This document shows, in pieces, positions 1 through 5,603 of a stretch of DNA of 6,014 bases. This DNA is from an uncultured Corynebacterium sp. GTDB lineage: Bacteria; Actinomycetota; Actinomycetes; Mycobacteriales; Mycobacteriaceae. Position 1 is the stretch's first letter. Each line of letters begins with the position of its first letter. The notes beneath the pieces are model-generated. The model saw nothing but the letters and a program-made list of their open reading frames with translations. It ran no database searches and was not told where the DNA came from. The DNA is taken from positions 1 through 6,014 of the forward strand of contig CAMILJ010000130.1 in the NCBI GenBank assembly GCA_946222625.1, given 5' to 3'. A program made the translations under genes and the position numbers.

Positions 1-96
1 TCTCTAAGTATTTTCTGGGTATTTATCGCCATCGGTTCATGCATGGTGCTAATCTGGGTCTGTATTGTCGTCGCCAGAAAAGGAGCACCATCATGA
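1..96 (+). CDS. C-terminal end of a membrane protein (5' end outside window)
   Basis: Reading from base 1 in frame 1 gives 31 open codons ending in TGA at 94-96. The peptide is strongly hydrophobic (about residues 4-24, with FWVFIAIG and MVLIWVCIVVA), followed by a short basic tail, ARKGAPS. This is a typical last transmembrane helix with a cytoplasmic end under the positive-inside rule. The stop overlaps the next gene's start by four bases (ATGA, 93-96), a common sign of translational coupling, and the next gene's ribosome site (81-85) lies inside this frame. Both points argue that the frame is real. Too little is visible to name a family. It could be the end of a multi-pass protein or of a single-pass anchored protein. 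That it is coding is inferred from hydrophobicity and the overlap. Confidence 0.6.
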   Translation, partial: SLSIFWVFIAIGSCMVLIWVCIVVARKGAPS

Positions 97-434
97 AGGC
101 AACTCGCTTTGCTAGTCTTGTCACCGCTGCGGCCCTGAGCACCGCATCCCTCGTTTCAGTGCCAGCTGCCGGAGCTGAGGAAGCAGTAGCGCCGTCAGTG
201 CAGACTAATCAGACCGCGCAGGGGAGCTCTGCTCAGGGAACGGTTCACAGCGAACCGGACCCTAAAAATCCGGACCCCGACATGGCCGTGATGCCTAAGA
301 CTCCGTGGCTGCGAATCCTTGAGGGCTCCTCGCAGGGACCGGCAGGCGTTATCATCACGATTCTTTTCGGCATCGTGAGCATCGGCCTAGCTGCGTACAA
401 GGAGTTCGGTGATTACCTGCCCAAGCTGGGCTAA
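93..434 (+). CDS. Small secreted protein with C-terminal membrane helix, unknown function
   Basis: 113 residues; no family recognised. The ATG at 93 is chosen because AGGAG (81-85) lies 7 nt upstream and the signal peptide then begins directly with MKATRFASLV; the in-frame ATG at 39 would add 18 residues before it. Residues 1-28 look like a Sec signal peptide with cleavage after AGA (28). Residues 29-70 are a linker rich in Ala, Gln, Ser and Pro with a PDPKNPDPD stretch and look disordered. Residues 84-101 are a hydrophobic helix (VIITILFGIVSIGLAA), followed by a charged, aromatic tail ending YLPKLG. The mature protein would be exported and either anchored by its C-terminus or inserted in the cell envelope. 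It follows a membrane-protein gene with an ATGA overlap, and a second protein of the same architecture begins 53 bp downstream, so the three probably form one transcription unit. Confidence 0.75.
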   Translation: MKATRFASLVTAAALSTASLVSVPAAGAEEAVAPSVQTNQTAQGSSAQGTVHSEPDPKNPDPDMAVMPKTPWLRILEGSSQGPAGVIITILFGIVSIGLAAYKEFGDYLPKLG

Positions 435-441
435 ATGCTGA

Positions 442-447
442 TAGCCT
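442..447 (+). promoter_or_regulatory. Possible extended -10 element before the 201-aa gene
   Basis: TAGCCT (442-447) fits the actinobacterial -10 pattern TANNNT and is preceded by TG at 439-440, one base away, as in extended -10 promoters. A transcript would start near 454 and include the GAAAGG ribosome site. The same heptamer TAGCCTG recurs at 462-468, 20 bp downstream. No clear -35 is visible, and read-through from the gene upstream is an equally good explanation. Confidence 0.25.
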
Positions 448-487
448 GCAGGAGTAAAAGTTAGCCTGATCGAAAGGTCCCCTCAGC

Positions 488-1093
488 ATGTCTTCCTCCC
501 GTTTTCGCCGGGTAGTTGCCGCCTCCACCGTGTCTCTTGCTGTTCTAGCTGGTGGTGTCGTTGCCCCCACGGCCGGCGCCGTAACCACTTCCATCAAGGA
601 TGCAAAGTGCACTATTACCTTGAGTGAGGAGGAGGCGAGCGATCTTAAGAGTGCGGAGTCGAAAGACAACGATGTCGATAGCAGCCTTCTCAAGGACGGC
701 CTTAAGATCCTGCCCAAGGACGCCGAAAAGCGTGCACGTGACGTGGAGAATCAGTCGGAAGAGCTCTACCGTGCTCTAGCCGGCTATGAGGTGGATGCTG
801 AACTCGGTGGTGAGGAATCCGCCAAGCGCGCCAAGAACAACATTGCGGTGGCGGAGACCTTCCGCAAGATTGCACCGGAGTACGTTAAAGCTCTCAACGC
901 CTGTGCGAAGAAAGAAGAGCTTAATAAGGAACAGGAAGGCGGTGGCAACACCTCCTCCAACATTGACACGGGCGGCGCTGTCATCCTCGGTGTTTCCGGT
1001 GGCTTGGCCGTGATCCTCATGGTTCTTCGTGCGGCAGGCCCCTTCCTGAAGACCGTCCTGCCACCGCAGCTGACGGCAATGCTCCCGATCTAA
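488..1093 (+). CDS. Secreted helical protein with C-terminal membrane helix, unknown function
   Basis: 201 residues; no family recognised. The ATG at 488 has GAAAGG (472-477) 10 nt upstream. Residues 1-31 form a signal peptide (basic SRFRR, hydrophobic core, cleavage after AGA). Residues 45-148 are rich in Glu, Lys and Ala and look mainly alpha-helical. This part has only two cysteines, C41 and C139, which flank the helical domain and could form a disulfide outside the cytoplasm. A Gly/Asn/Ser linker (151-159) leads to a hydrophobic segment (about 163-182) and a tail with FLKTVLPPQL. The layout (signal peptide, exposed part, linker, C-terminal helix, short tail with a Leu-Pro) copies the neighbouring 113-aa protein, although the exposed parts differ. 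The two probably act together at the cell envelope; this is inferred from architecture and adjacency. The gene is convergent with rsgA. Confidence 0.75.
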   Translation: MSSSRFRRVVAASTVSLAVLAGGVVAPTAGAVTTSIKDAKCTITLSEEEASDLKSAESKDNDVDSSLLKDGLKILPKDAEKRARDVENQSEELYRALAGYEVDAELGGEESAKRAKNNIAVAETFRKIAPEYVKALNACAKKEELNKEQEGGGNTSSNIDTGGAVILGVSGGLAVILMVLRAAGPFLKTVLPPQLTAMLPI

Positions 1094-1135
1094 AACTAGA
1101 GTTTCTCGGTAAAGCTTTAGTCTTCTCCCGATGAC

Positions 1136-1162
1136 GCCTAAGGCACCAAAGGGGCCTTAGGC
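1136..1162. terminator. Hairpin between convergent genes, candidate terminator
   Basis: GCCTAAGGC (1136-1144) and GCCTTAGGC (1154-1162) form a perfect 9-bp stem with a 9-nt loop. It lies in the 63-bp gap between the convergent 201-aa secreted-protein gene and rsgA, and its right arm includes the rsgA stop codon (1157-1159). Neither side has a clear T-tract, so it is not a textbook intrinsic terminator. It may stabilise 3' ends or work with a termination factor. Confidence 0.5.
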
Positions 1163-2179
1163 CCAATCAACATTGGTGCGCAGGGACGCCAGCAGGCTGC
1201 GCACTGCATCGCGACGGCGTGCAGAAGCCGTGCCCTCCTCGATGCTTAGGTCCAACCCGCATTCGGGGTCCGCGGGTGGCCCGGCATGCGTGCAGCCACG
1301 CGGACAATCCTCGATGGCTTCGGCAAGATCGTCGAAGACCTCAATGACGTTCTCCGCGTCAATGTGGGCTAAGCCGAAGGAGCGGATGCCGGGGGTATCA
1401 ATGATCCAGCCGCCATTCGGCGTGCTTCCTTCCGCCGGCAGGCGCAATGCCACTGACTGCGTCGAGGTATGGCGGCCCTTGCCCACGGCGGAGACCTCAC
1501 CGGTCTCCCGGTTGGCATCGGGGACAAGCCGGTTCACGAGGGTGGATTTTCCCACGCCCGAGTGGCCTATGAAGGCGGTGACGTGGCCGTCGATTGCCGC
1601 GCAGACTTGCTCTAGCCCGTCGTCGACGCCAGCCTCCACCACGGTGACATCCAAATCCGCAAACTCCTGTGCAAACGGAGTGGGATCGGTGAGGTCTGTC
1701 TTCGTCAGACACAGGACCGGCTGGATATTCCCGGCAAAGGCAGCGATCAAGGCGCGTTCCACGAACCCGGAGCGCGGCGGCGGATCGGCCACGGCGCTCA
1801 CGATGAGTAGGCGGTCTGCGTTTGCCACCACGATGCGCTCATAAGGGTCGGTGTCATCCGCGGTGCGCCGGAGGACGGAGCGGCGCTCCTCGAGCTTCAC
1901 GATGCGCGCGAGGGTGTCTTTCTTACCCGAGGTATCGCCCACGACGCCGACTCGATCACCGACCTCGACCGGTGTGCGGCCCATCTCACGGGCGCGCATA
2001 GCGGTCACCACGGGGCCGTCGTTATCAAGCGCGACGCCCCAGCGCCCGCGGTCTTTGGTGATGACCATGCCAAACTTGGCGTCCTTGTGCTTCGGGCGGT
2101 CCTTCGTGCGCGGTCGCGACCCCTTTCCGGGCCGGATGCGGACATCGGATTCGTCGTAGCTGCTCGCGCGCCTAGCCAC
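1157..2179 (-). CDS. rsgA: Ribosome small-subunit-dependent GTPase A (RsgA/YjeQ)
   Basis: 340 residues. RsgA is a circularly permuted GTPase that binds the 30S subunit and helps release assembly factors late in maturation. An N-terminal OB-fold (about 35-100) follows a basic tail. The G motifs appear in permuted order: G4 TKTD (159-162), G1/P-loop GHSGVGKST (205-213), the switch region GRHTST (235-240) and G3 DTPG (261-264). A C-terminal zinc site follows with C292, C296, H298 and C307. Its spacing (3, 1 and 8 intervening residues) is longer at the end than in E. coli or Bacillus, but I recall the same PRGC-H-PPADPEC form in mycobacteria. The start is a GTG (2177-2179) within the last codons of aroA, 8 bp of overlap in another frame, with GGGAGG (2189-2194) 9 nt upstream. 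It is therefore almost certainly co-transcribed with aroA and translationally linked to it. Confidence 0.95.
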   Translation of the reverse strand: MARRASSYDESDVRIRPGKGSRPRTKDRPKHKDAKFGMVITKDRGRWGVALDNDGPVVTAMRAREMGRTPVEVGDRVGVVGDTSGKKDTLARIVKLEERRSVLRRTADDTDPYERIVVANADRLLIVSAVADPPPRSGFVERALIAAFAGNIQPVLCLTKTDLTDPTPFAQEFADLDVTVVEAGVDDGLEQVCAAIDGHVTAFIGHSGVGKSTLVNRLVPDANRETGEVSAVGKGRHTSTQSVALRLPAEGSTPNGGWIIDTPGIRSFGLAHIDAENVIEVFDDLAEAIEDCPRGCTHAGPPADPECGLDLSIEEGTASARRRDAVRSLLASLRTNVDWA

Positions 2180-3455
2180 GGATCATGGCCTCCCACATAT
2201 CAGCAAAACCAGGCAGGGTCTTGGACGTTGTGTCTATGTCCTCGACCTCGACCCCTTCGACTGCCAGGCCGATGATGGCGCCGGCTGTCGCCATGCGGTG
2301 GTCGGCGTAGGAGTGCCATACCCCGCCGTGGAGTGGGGCAGGGGTGATGCGGAGGCCGTCGTCAAGCTCGGTGACGTCACCGCCAAGGGCGTTGATCTCC
2401 GCAGCGAGGGCCGCCAGGCGGTCCGTCTCGTGGCCGCGCAGGTGCGCGATGCCAGTCAGCGTCGACGGGGTAGAAGCCAACGCGCAGAGCGCAGCCACGG
2501 TGGGGGTGAGCTCACCGATATCGCCCATGTCGAGATCGATGCCGCGCAGATCGCTCAGACCCGCCTGCGGGCCGGTCACCTTCAAGTAAGCCTCGTGGTC
2601 GGGAGCCTGCGGGACGTACTCGACTTGTGCGCCCATCCGCTCCAGGATGCCTCGGAAGGCATCGCCCGGCTGGTGGGTGTTCTCCGGCCAATTCGGAATG
2701 CTCACGCTGCCGCCAGAGACGGCGGCAGCGGCAAGGAACGGAGTGGCGTTGGAAAGATCCGGTTCGATGTGCCACTCGCGGCCTTCAATCTCACCATGGT
2801 GCACGCCCCAGGTGTCCTTGCCCACCTCGACGTGGACACCGGCGTCGCGCAGCATACCGACGGTCATCAGGATGTGTGGCTGGGAGGGCACTGTGCCGCC
2901 TTCGTGACGCACGCTTAGTCCATTGCAGTAGCGTGCGCCGGCCAGGAGTAGACCGGAAACGAACTGGGAGGAGGCGGAGGCATCAATGATGACCTCGCCG
3001 CCCTCCGGAACGCCGTGCGGGGTGATGGTCAGCGGCAGGCTGTCGCCCTCAATGTCCACGCCGAGCTCACGCAGAGCCGTGGTCATCGTGGACATGGGAC
3101 GCTTGCGGGCATACGGGTCGCCGTCGATGACAACAGCGCCATCCGCCAGCGCTGCCACCGGTGGTACAAAGCGCATAATTGTGCCAGCCAGGCCGCAATC
3201 GACCTTCGCTCCATGCAGCCTTCCGGGAGCCACACGAAGGTGCGGGCCTTGTTCGGAGATACCCACGCCCATGGCCTGCAAGGCTTCCTTCATCAGATTG
3301 GTATCGCGGGAGACCAGCGGGTTATAGATGAGCGACGGGGAGTCAGCCAACGCAGCGAGGATGAGGGCGCGGTTGGTCATCGATTTTGACCCGGGGAGGT
3401 TCTGCGTCCAGGACAAGGGCCCAGACGGTTGGGGTGCGCTCCAGAAATCAGACAT
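2172..3455 (-). CDS. aroA: 3-phosphoshikimate 1-carboxyvinyltransferase (EPSP synthase)
   Basis: 427 residues, normal length for the family. It catalyses the sixth step of the shikimate pathway: phosphoenolpyruvate plus shikimate 3-phosphate to EPSP, in the cytoplasm. Family motifs are PGSKSMTNRALILAALA (21-37, substrate-binding K24), GLAGTIMRF (88-96), SSQFVSGLL (162-170), GDIGELTP (311-318, acidic catalytic region), HETDRLAAL (342-350), YADHRMATAG (383-392) and SKTLPGF (411-417, K412). The residue matching E. coli Pro101 is F96, as I recall for mycobacterial enzymes; the glycine of the PEP site (G91) is kept. The ATG at 3455 is preferred because TATTAT lies exactly 7 nt upstream, as in leaderless genes. 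An in-frame ATG at 3464 would add three residues (MDY). A further upstream extension to 3776 would overlap the divergent SRAP gene and has no homologous look. rsgA follows with an 8-bp overlap. Confidence 0.95.
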   Translation of the reverse strand: MSDFWSAPQPSGPLSWTQNLPGSKSMTNRALILAALADSPSLIYNPLVSRDTNLMKEALQAMGVGISEQGPHLRVAPGRLHGAKVDCGLAGTIMRFVPPVAALADGAVVIDGDPYARKRPMSTMTTALRELGVDIEGDSLPLTITPHGVPEGGEVIIDASASSQFVSGLLLAGARYCNGLSVRHEGGTVPSQPHILMTVGMLRDAGVHVEVGKDTWGVHHGEIEGREWHIEPDLSNATPFLAAAAVSGGSVSIPNWPENTHQPGDAFRGILERMGAQVEYVPQAPDHEAYLKVTGPQAGLSDLRGIDLDMGDIGELTPTVAALCALASTPSTLTGIAHLRGHETDRLAALAAEINALGGDVTELDDGLRITPAPLHGGVWHSYADHRMATAGAIIGLAVEGVEVEDIDTTSKTLPGFADMWEAMIRG

Positions 3456-3461
3456 GTAGTC

Positions 3462-3467
3462 CATAAT
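3462..3467 (+). promoter_or_regulatory. -10 element of a leaderless SRAP-gene promoter
   Basis: CATAAT (3462-3467) matches TATAAT at five of six bases and ends 7 nt before the ATG at 3475, placing the transcription start on the start codon. AAAGGG (3468-3473) is only one base from the ATG, too close for a working ribosome site. The element shares five base pairs with the aroA -10 on the opposite strand. Confidence 0.5.
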
Positions 3468-3468
3468 A
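3463..3468 (-). promoter_or_regulatory. -10 element of a leaderless aroA promoter
   Basis: On the minus strand TATTAT (3468 down to 3463) differs from TATAAT at one position. Exactly 7 nt (GGACTAC) separate it from the ATG at 3455, so transcription would begin at the A of the start codon. No ribosome-binding site precedes this ATG, which fits a leaderless mRNA. No convincing -35 is seen. The element overlaps the SRAP -10 on the other strand. Confidence 0.55.
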
Positions 3469-3474
3469 AAGGGC

Positions 3475-4137
3475 ATGTGCGGAAGATTTGTTCTGTTCAC
3501 CGAGTCCCTACTGGAGGAAGTAGGCGCGTGGGAGTCCATCACGGAGGTCCACGCGCCGGAAGGCCTGCCACCGGCTCGGTATAACATCGCCCCAACCCAG
3601 CCCATCGCGATCGTGCGAACTGAGGAGCATACCGCTCGCGTGGAACCTGCGCGCTGGGGGCTTATTCCGCACTGGAAGAAAGATCTGGACGGCCCGCCGC
3701 TGTTTAATGCCCGCGCGGAGACCGTGGCGAAGAAACCCTCCTTCCGTGATGCCTTCAAGGCACAGCGCTGCGTCATCCCCTTAGACGGCTATTACGAGTG
3801 GAAAGCCGGTGAGGACAAGAAAGCCAAGAAGCAGCCCTATTATGTCACCGGTCCCGATGGCCTGCTGTGGGCAGCGGGTCTGTGGGCCACGGGGATGGAT
3901 AGGCTTTCGGCCACGATGGTGACCACGGAGGCCACGGAGGAGATGGCGTGGCTGCACCACCGGCTGCCCAAGTTTCTGACTACAGATGAGATCGCGCCCT
4001 GGCTGGCGGGGGAGGCGCTTCTAGAGCCGAGCTCCGTGCGGGGCTTTCAGGCACGCCCGGCCGACCCGGCGGTGGGTAACGTACGCAACGACTACGCGGA
4101 GCTTATCGACGAACTACCGTCGACCACCCTGTTCTAG
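3475..4137 (+). CDS. SRAP-domain protein (YedK/HMCES family, abasic-site DNA-protein crosslinker)
   Basis: 220 residues, a full single SRAP domain. Family members cross-link through the N-terminal cysteine to abasic sites in single-stranded DNA and so shield them at replication forks; older annotation calls them SOS-response-associated peptidases. The start is fixed by chemistry: C2 (MCGRF) must be exposed after removal of Met1. The other active-site residues are visible: N37 in RYNIAPTQ (36-42), E108 in GYYEWK (105-110) and H161 in HHRLP (161-165, family form H-x-R-M-P). The conserved RWGLIPHW (60-67) and FNARAET (77-83) stretches are also present, and the end has VRNDYAELI. It is divergent from aroA with only 19 bp between starts and convergent with ybaK with a 23-bp gap, where I see no terminator hairpin. 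I see no LexA-type operator in the short promoter region. Confidence 0.93.
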   Translation: MCGRFVLFTESLLEEVGAWESITEVHAPEGLPPARYNIAPTQPIAIVRTEEHTARVEPARWGLIPHWKKDLDGPPLFNARAETVAKKPSFRDAFKAQRCVIPLDGYYEWKAGEDKKAKKQPYYVTGPDGLLWAAGLWATGMDRLSATMVTTEATEEMAWLHHRLPKFLTTDEIAPWLAGEALLEPSSVRGFQARPADPAVGNVRNDYAELIDELPSTTLF

Positions 4138-4160
4138 CTGTCCGGTCTAGCGCGTGAGTT

Positions 4161-4664
4161 CTAGTCGGCGAGCACGTCAGCGAAGGAAAGGTCGAGCACG
4201 CGGGGGAGATCCTCCGGGTTCATCTCGATGTCGAGCCCCCGCTTGCCGCCGGAGAAAAAGATGGTGTCGAAAAGCAGTGCCGTTTCATCAACCACCGTCG
4301 GGAGGATGTGCTTGTGCCCCAGCGGGGAGATGCCGCCGGGGATGTAGCCGGAGGATTTGGAGGCGTCGGCAGGCGCGGCCATCGTGGCCTTAGAAGCGCC
4401 GAAAGCAGCGGCGGCCTTCTTGAGACTGAGCTGGTAGGTAACCGGCAGGACGCACACGGCGAGCTGGCGCTTGGGGCCTTTGCCGGCGCTCAGATCGATG
4501 ACGAGGGTTTTGAAGATGCGCTCAGGCTCGACGTCGAGCGCCGCTGCGGCTGCCTCGCCGAAGTGCTCGCGGCCGCCATCGAAGGTGGAGACGCTGTGGT
4601 CGATTCCTGCCTCTTCGAGGATTTTGAGAGCGGGGGTAGCGGCGTGCGGGGTCTTCTTGGCCAT
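4161..4664 (-). CDS. ybaK: Cys-tRNA(Pro)/Cys-tRNA(Cys) deacylase, YbaK/EbsC type
   Basis: 167 residues, close to the usual length of about 155-160. YbaK is a free-standing editing enzyme that hydrolyses Cys-tRNA(Pro) made in error by prolyl-tRNA synthetase. Visible family features are the start AKKTPHAATPALKILEEAGI, FKTLV with K52 (matching the essential lysine of H. influenzae YbaK), and the loop GYIPGGISPLGHKH (106-119), followed by VVDE (124-127) and a Gly-Lys-Arg-Gly turn (140-143). The ATG at 4664 is chosen because TAGGGT ends exactly 7 nt upstream and the protein then begins at the conserved part. A longer frame from 4709 would run into the divergent sigH start. Editing of Cys-tRNA by neighbours is not directly linked to SigH, but shared ties to cysteine and thiol stress are plausible (inference). 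Confidence 0.92.
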   Translation of the reverse strand: MAKKTPHAATPALKILEEAGIDHSVSTFDGGREHFGEAAAAALDVEPERIFKTLVIDLSAGKGPKRQLAVCVLPVTYQLSLKKAAAAFGASKATMAAPADASKSSGYIPGGISPLGHKHILPTVVDETALLFDTIFFSGGKRGLDIEMNPEDLPRVLDLSFADVLAD

Positions 4665-4671
4665 AGAATCC

Positions 4672-4677
4672 ACCCTA
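4672..4677 (-). promoter_or_regulatory. -10 element of a leaderless ybaK promoter
   Basis: On the minus strand TAGGGT fits TANNNT and is followed by 7 nt (GGATTCT) and the ATG at 4664, the spacing expected when transcription starts on the start codon. No -35 is evident. A weak GGGTGG could instead act as a ribosome site, so leaderless status is not certain. Confidence 0.4.
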
Positions 4678-4688
4678 GTCCGGAGCGC

Positions 4689-4694
4689 TAGGAT
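4689..4694 (+). promoter_or_regulatory. -10 element of a leaderless sigH promoter
   Basis: TAGGAT (4689-4694) fits TANNNT and is followed by 7 nt (GGTGAGC) and the ATG at 4702. This would be a housekeeping-sigma promoter giving basal SigH. I see no GGAA/GTT stress-type promoter in the 37-bp gap. AGGA (4690-4693) could alternatively be read as a ribosome site for the same ATG on a longer transcript. Confidence 0.45.
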
Positions 4695-4701
4695 GGTGAG
4701 C

Positions 4702-5307
4702 ATGGCCACCGAAACGACGAGCGAGACGCTTCAGAAACAGCGATTGTTTGAGGAGCAAGCCTTGCCCTTGCTGGACCAACTGTACGGCGGAGCGATGCGC
4801 CTAACGCGCAACCCCCAGGATGCAGAGGATCTAATCCAGGAGACCTACCTCAAGGCCTATAGCAACTTTGATTCCTTTAAACAGGGCACGAACCTCAAGG
4901 CCTGGCTGTATCGCATCATGACGAATACCTACATCAACTCCTACCGGAAGGCCAAGCGCCGTCCGGTGGAATCCTCAGCGGATGAACTGAGCGACTTTCA
5001 GCTCTACACCACGGCCGGACATGACTCTACGGGCCTGGAATCGGCGGAGGTGGAGGCCCTCAAGCAGATGCCGGATTCGGAGATTTCCGAGGCCATGAAT
5101 GACCTGCCGGAGGACTACCGCATGGTGGTGTACTACGCGGATGTAGTGGGTCTGGCCTATAAGGAAATTGCGGAAGTGATGGGCACACCCTTGGGAACGG
5201 TGATGAGTCGCCTCCACCGCGGAAGAAAATTGCTCCGCGCGGCGTTGAAGGACGTAGCACGAGAAAAAGGCATTGGTCGCAACCACCCAGAGATGGAGGA
5301 GAAGTAA
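4702..5307 (+). CDS. sigH: ECF RNA polymerase sigma factor SigH
   Basis: 201 residues. SigH directs RNA polymerase to heat, oxidative and disulfide-stress genes such as thioredoxins and mycothiol functions. Region 2 spans about 21-83 (core-binding AEDLIQETYLKAY at 41-53, then NLKAWLYRIMTNTYINSYRK), a linker of about 45 residues follows, and region 4 spans 131-182 with the helix-turn-helix YKEIAEVMGTPLGTVMSRL (153-171). The ATG at 4702 is preferred because TAGGAT lies 7 nt before it and the protein then begins at the normal family position; in-frame starts at 4693 or 4696 would add only three or two residues. A longer frame back to 4471 runs antisense through ybaK and is not credible. Its stop overlaps the rshA start by one base. 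Identification rests on sequence and on the sigH-rshA-whiB1 gene order. Confidence 0.95.
   Translation: MATETTSETLQKQRLFEEQALPLLDQLYGGAMRLTRNPQDAEDLIQETYLKAYSNFDSFKQGTNLKAWLYRIMTNTYINSYRKAKRRPVESSADELSDFQLYTTAGHDSTGLESAEVEALKQMPDSEISEAMNDLPEDYRMVVYYADVVGLAYKEIAEVMGTPLGTVMSRLHRGRKLLRAALKDVAREKGIGRNHPEMEEK
5221..5249 (+). promoter_or_regulatory. Candidate SigH-dependent promoter for rshA inside sigH
   Basis: GGAAGA (5221-5226) and CGTTGAA (5243-5249) are separated by 16 nt. The C. glutamicum SigH consensus as I recall it is GGAATA, a spacer of about 16-20, then C/T-GTTGAA, so the -10 matches fully and the -35 at five of six. Transcription would start near 5255, about 50 nt before rshA. In C. 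glutamicum rshA is reported to have its own SigH promoter within sigH, which fits this position. The region is also coding, so chance cannot be excluded. Confidence 0.55.
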
Positions 5308-5579
5308 TGGAACGCGCAACAGGACGCAATTGCGGTGCGTGTAACTCTCCGGAGATTGAAGCGCTCTTTAGGGAACTGTTCGATGAATCGACGAGCTACG
5401 CGCGAGCTATGGCAATCCGCGAGCATCTCGCGCAGTGCGATGCCTGCCAGCAACGCCTTGAGAGCGAGGAAGTAGTTCGGGCACTCGTACGCAAGTGCTG
5501 TGGGGGACAGGCCGCGCCGCAGTCGCTGCGCCAGCGCATTAGCGTGCAGATTACGAGGACTGAAATTACCTGGGGATAG
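5307..5579 (+). CDS. rshA: Zinc-associated anti-sigma factor RshA
   Basis: 90 residues. RshA binds SigH in the reduced state and releases it when its zinc-site cysteines are oxidised. The ZAS signature H-x3-C-x2-C is complete: H40, C44 and C47. Further cysteines occur at C9 and C12 (NCGAC) and C64-C65, giving extra thiols that could take part in sensing or metal binding. The ATG overlaps the sigH stop by one base (TAATG), with GGAGGA (5295-5300) 6 nt upstream, so the two proteins are translationally coupled. This suits a sigma/anti-sigma pair made in fixed ratio. An internal SigH-type promoter candidate lies upstream at 5221-5249. The last codons (EITWG and the stop) lie inside the first copy of a 19-bp tandem duplication. 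Confidence 0.93.
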   Translation: MERATGRNCGACNSPEIEALFRELFDESTSYARAMAIREHLAQCDACQQRLESEEVVRALVRKCCGGQAAPQSLRQRISVQITRTEITWG

Positions 5580-5600
5580 GTAAATTACCTGGTGATAAGC
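5563..5600 (+). repeat. 19-bp tandem duplication across the rshA stop codon
   Basis: AAATTACCTGGGGATA (5563-5578) recurs as AAATTACCTGGTGATA (5582-5597), 15 of 16 bases identical with a 19-bp period. The first copy encodes the last RshA residues and two bases of the TAG stop (5577-5579). The second lies in the untranslated region just before the terminator hairpin. It looks like a fairly recent slippage duplication. Confidence 0.8.
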
Positions 5601-5603
5601 AAA

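Noticed and set aside
50..55. TAATCT with upstream TG as an extended -10 promoter for the 113-aa gene
   Set aside because: The stretch lies in the coding tail of the upstream membrane protein, and the ATGA overlap suggests co-transcription. Not excluded as an internal promoter.
39..92. 18-residue extension of the 113-aa secreted protein
   Set aside because: It would bury the signal peptide behind a non-matching leader; AGGAG at 81-85 supports the ATG at 93.
1173..1844. 223-residue plus-strand open frame
   Set aside because: Antisense shadow of rsgA, with low-complexity Arg/Ser/Pro composition typical of high-GC opposite frames and no recognisable domain.
2298..2918. 206-residue plus-strand open frame
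   Set aside because: Antisense shadow of aroA with no recognisable motif and no ribosome site.
3456..3776. Longer aroA frame starting at 3776
   Set aside because: The extra part is antisense to the start of the SRAP gene, whose Cys2 active site fixes that gene's frame, and EPSP synthase homology begins near 3455.
4134..4164. Three CTAG tetranucleotides in the SRAP/ybaK convergent gap
   Set aside because: Two are parts of or next to the stop codons; they form no stable inverted repeat, so I do not call a terminator.
4471..4701. N-terminal extension of SigH to 278 residues
   Set aside because: It runs antisense through well supported ybaK codons; ECF sigma factors of this type begin near 4702.
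4665..4709. 15-residue N-terminal extension of YbaK
   Set aside because: It would overlap the divergent sigH start; the conserved protein begins at MAKKTPH, with a -10-like hexamer 7 nt upstream.
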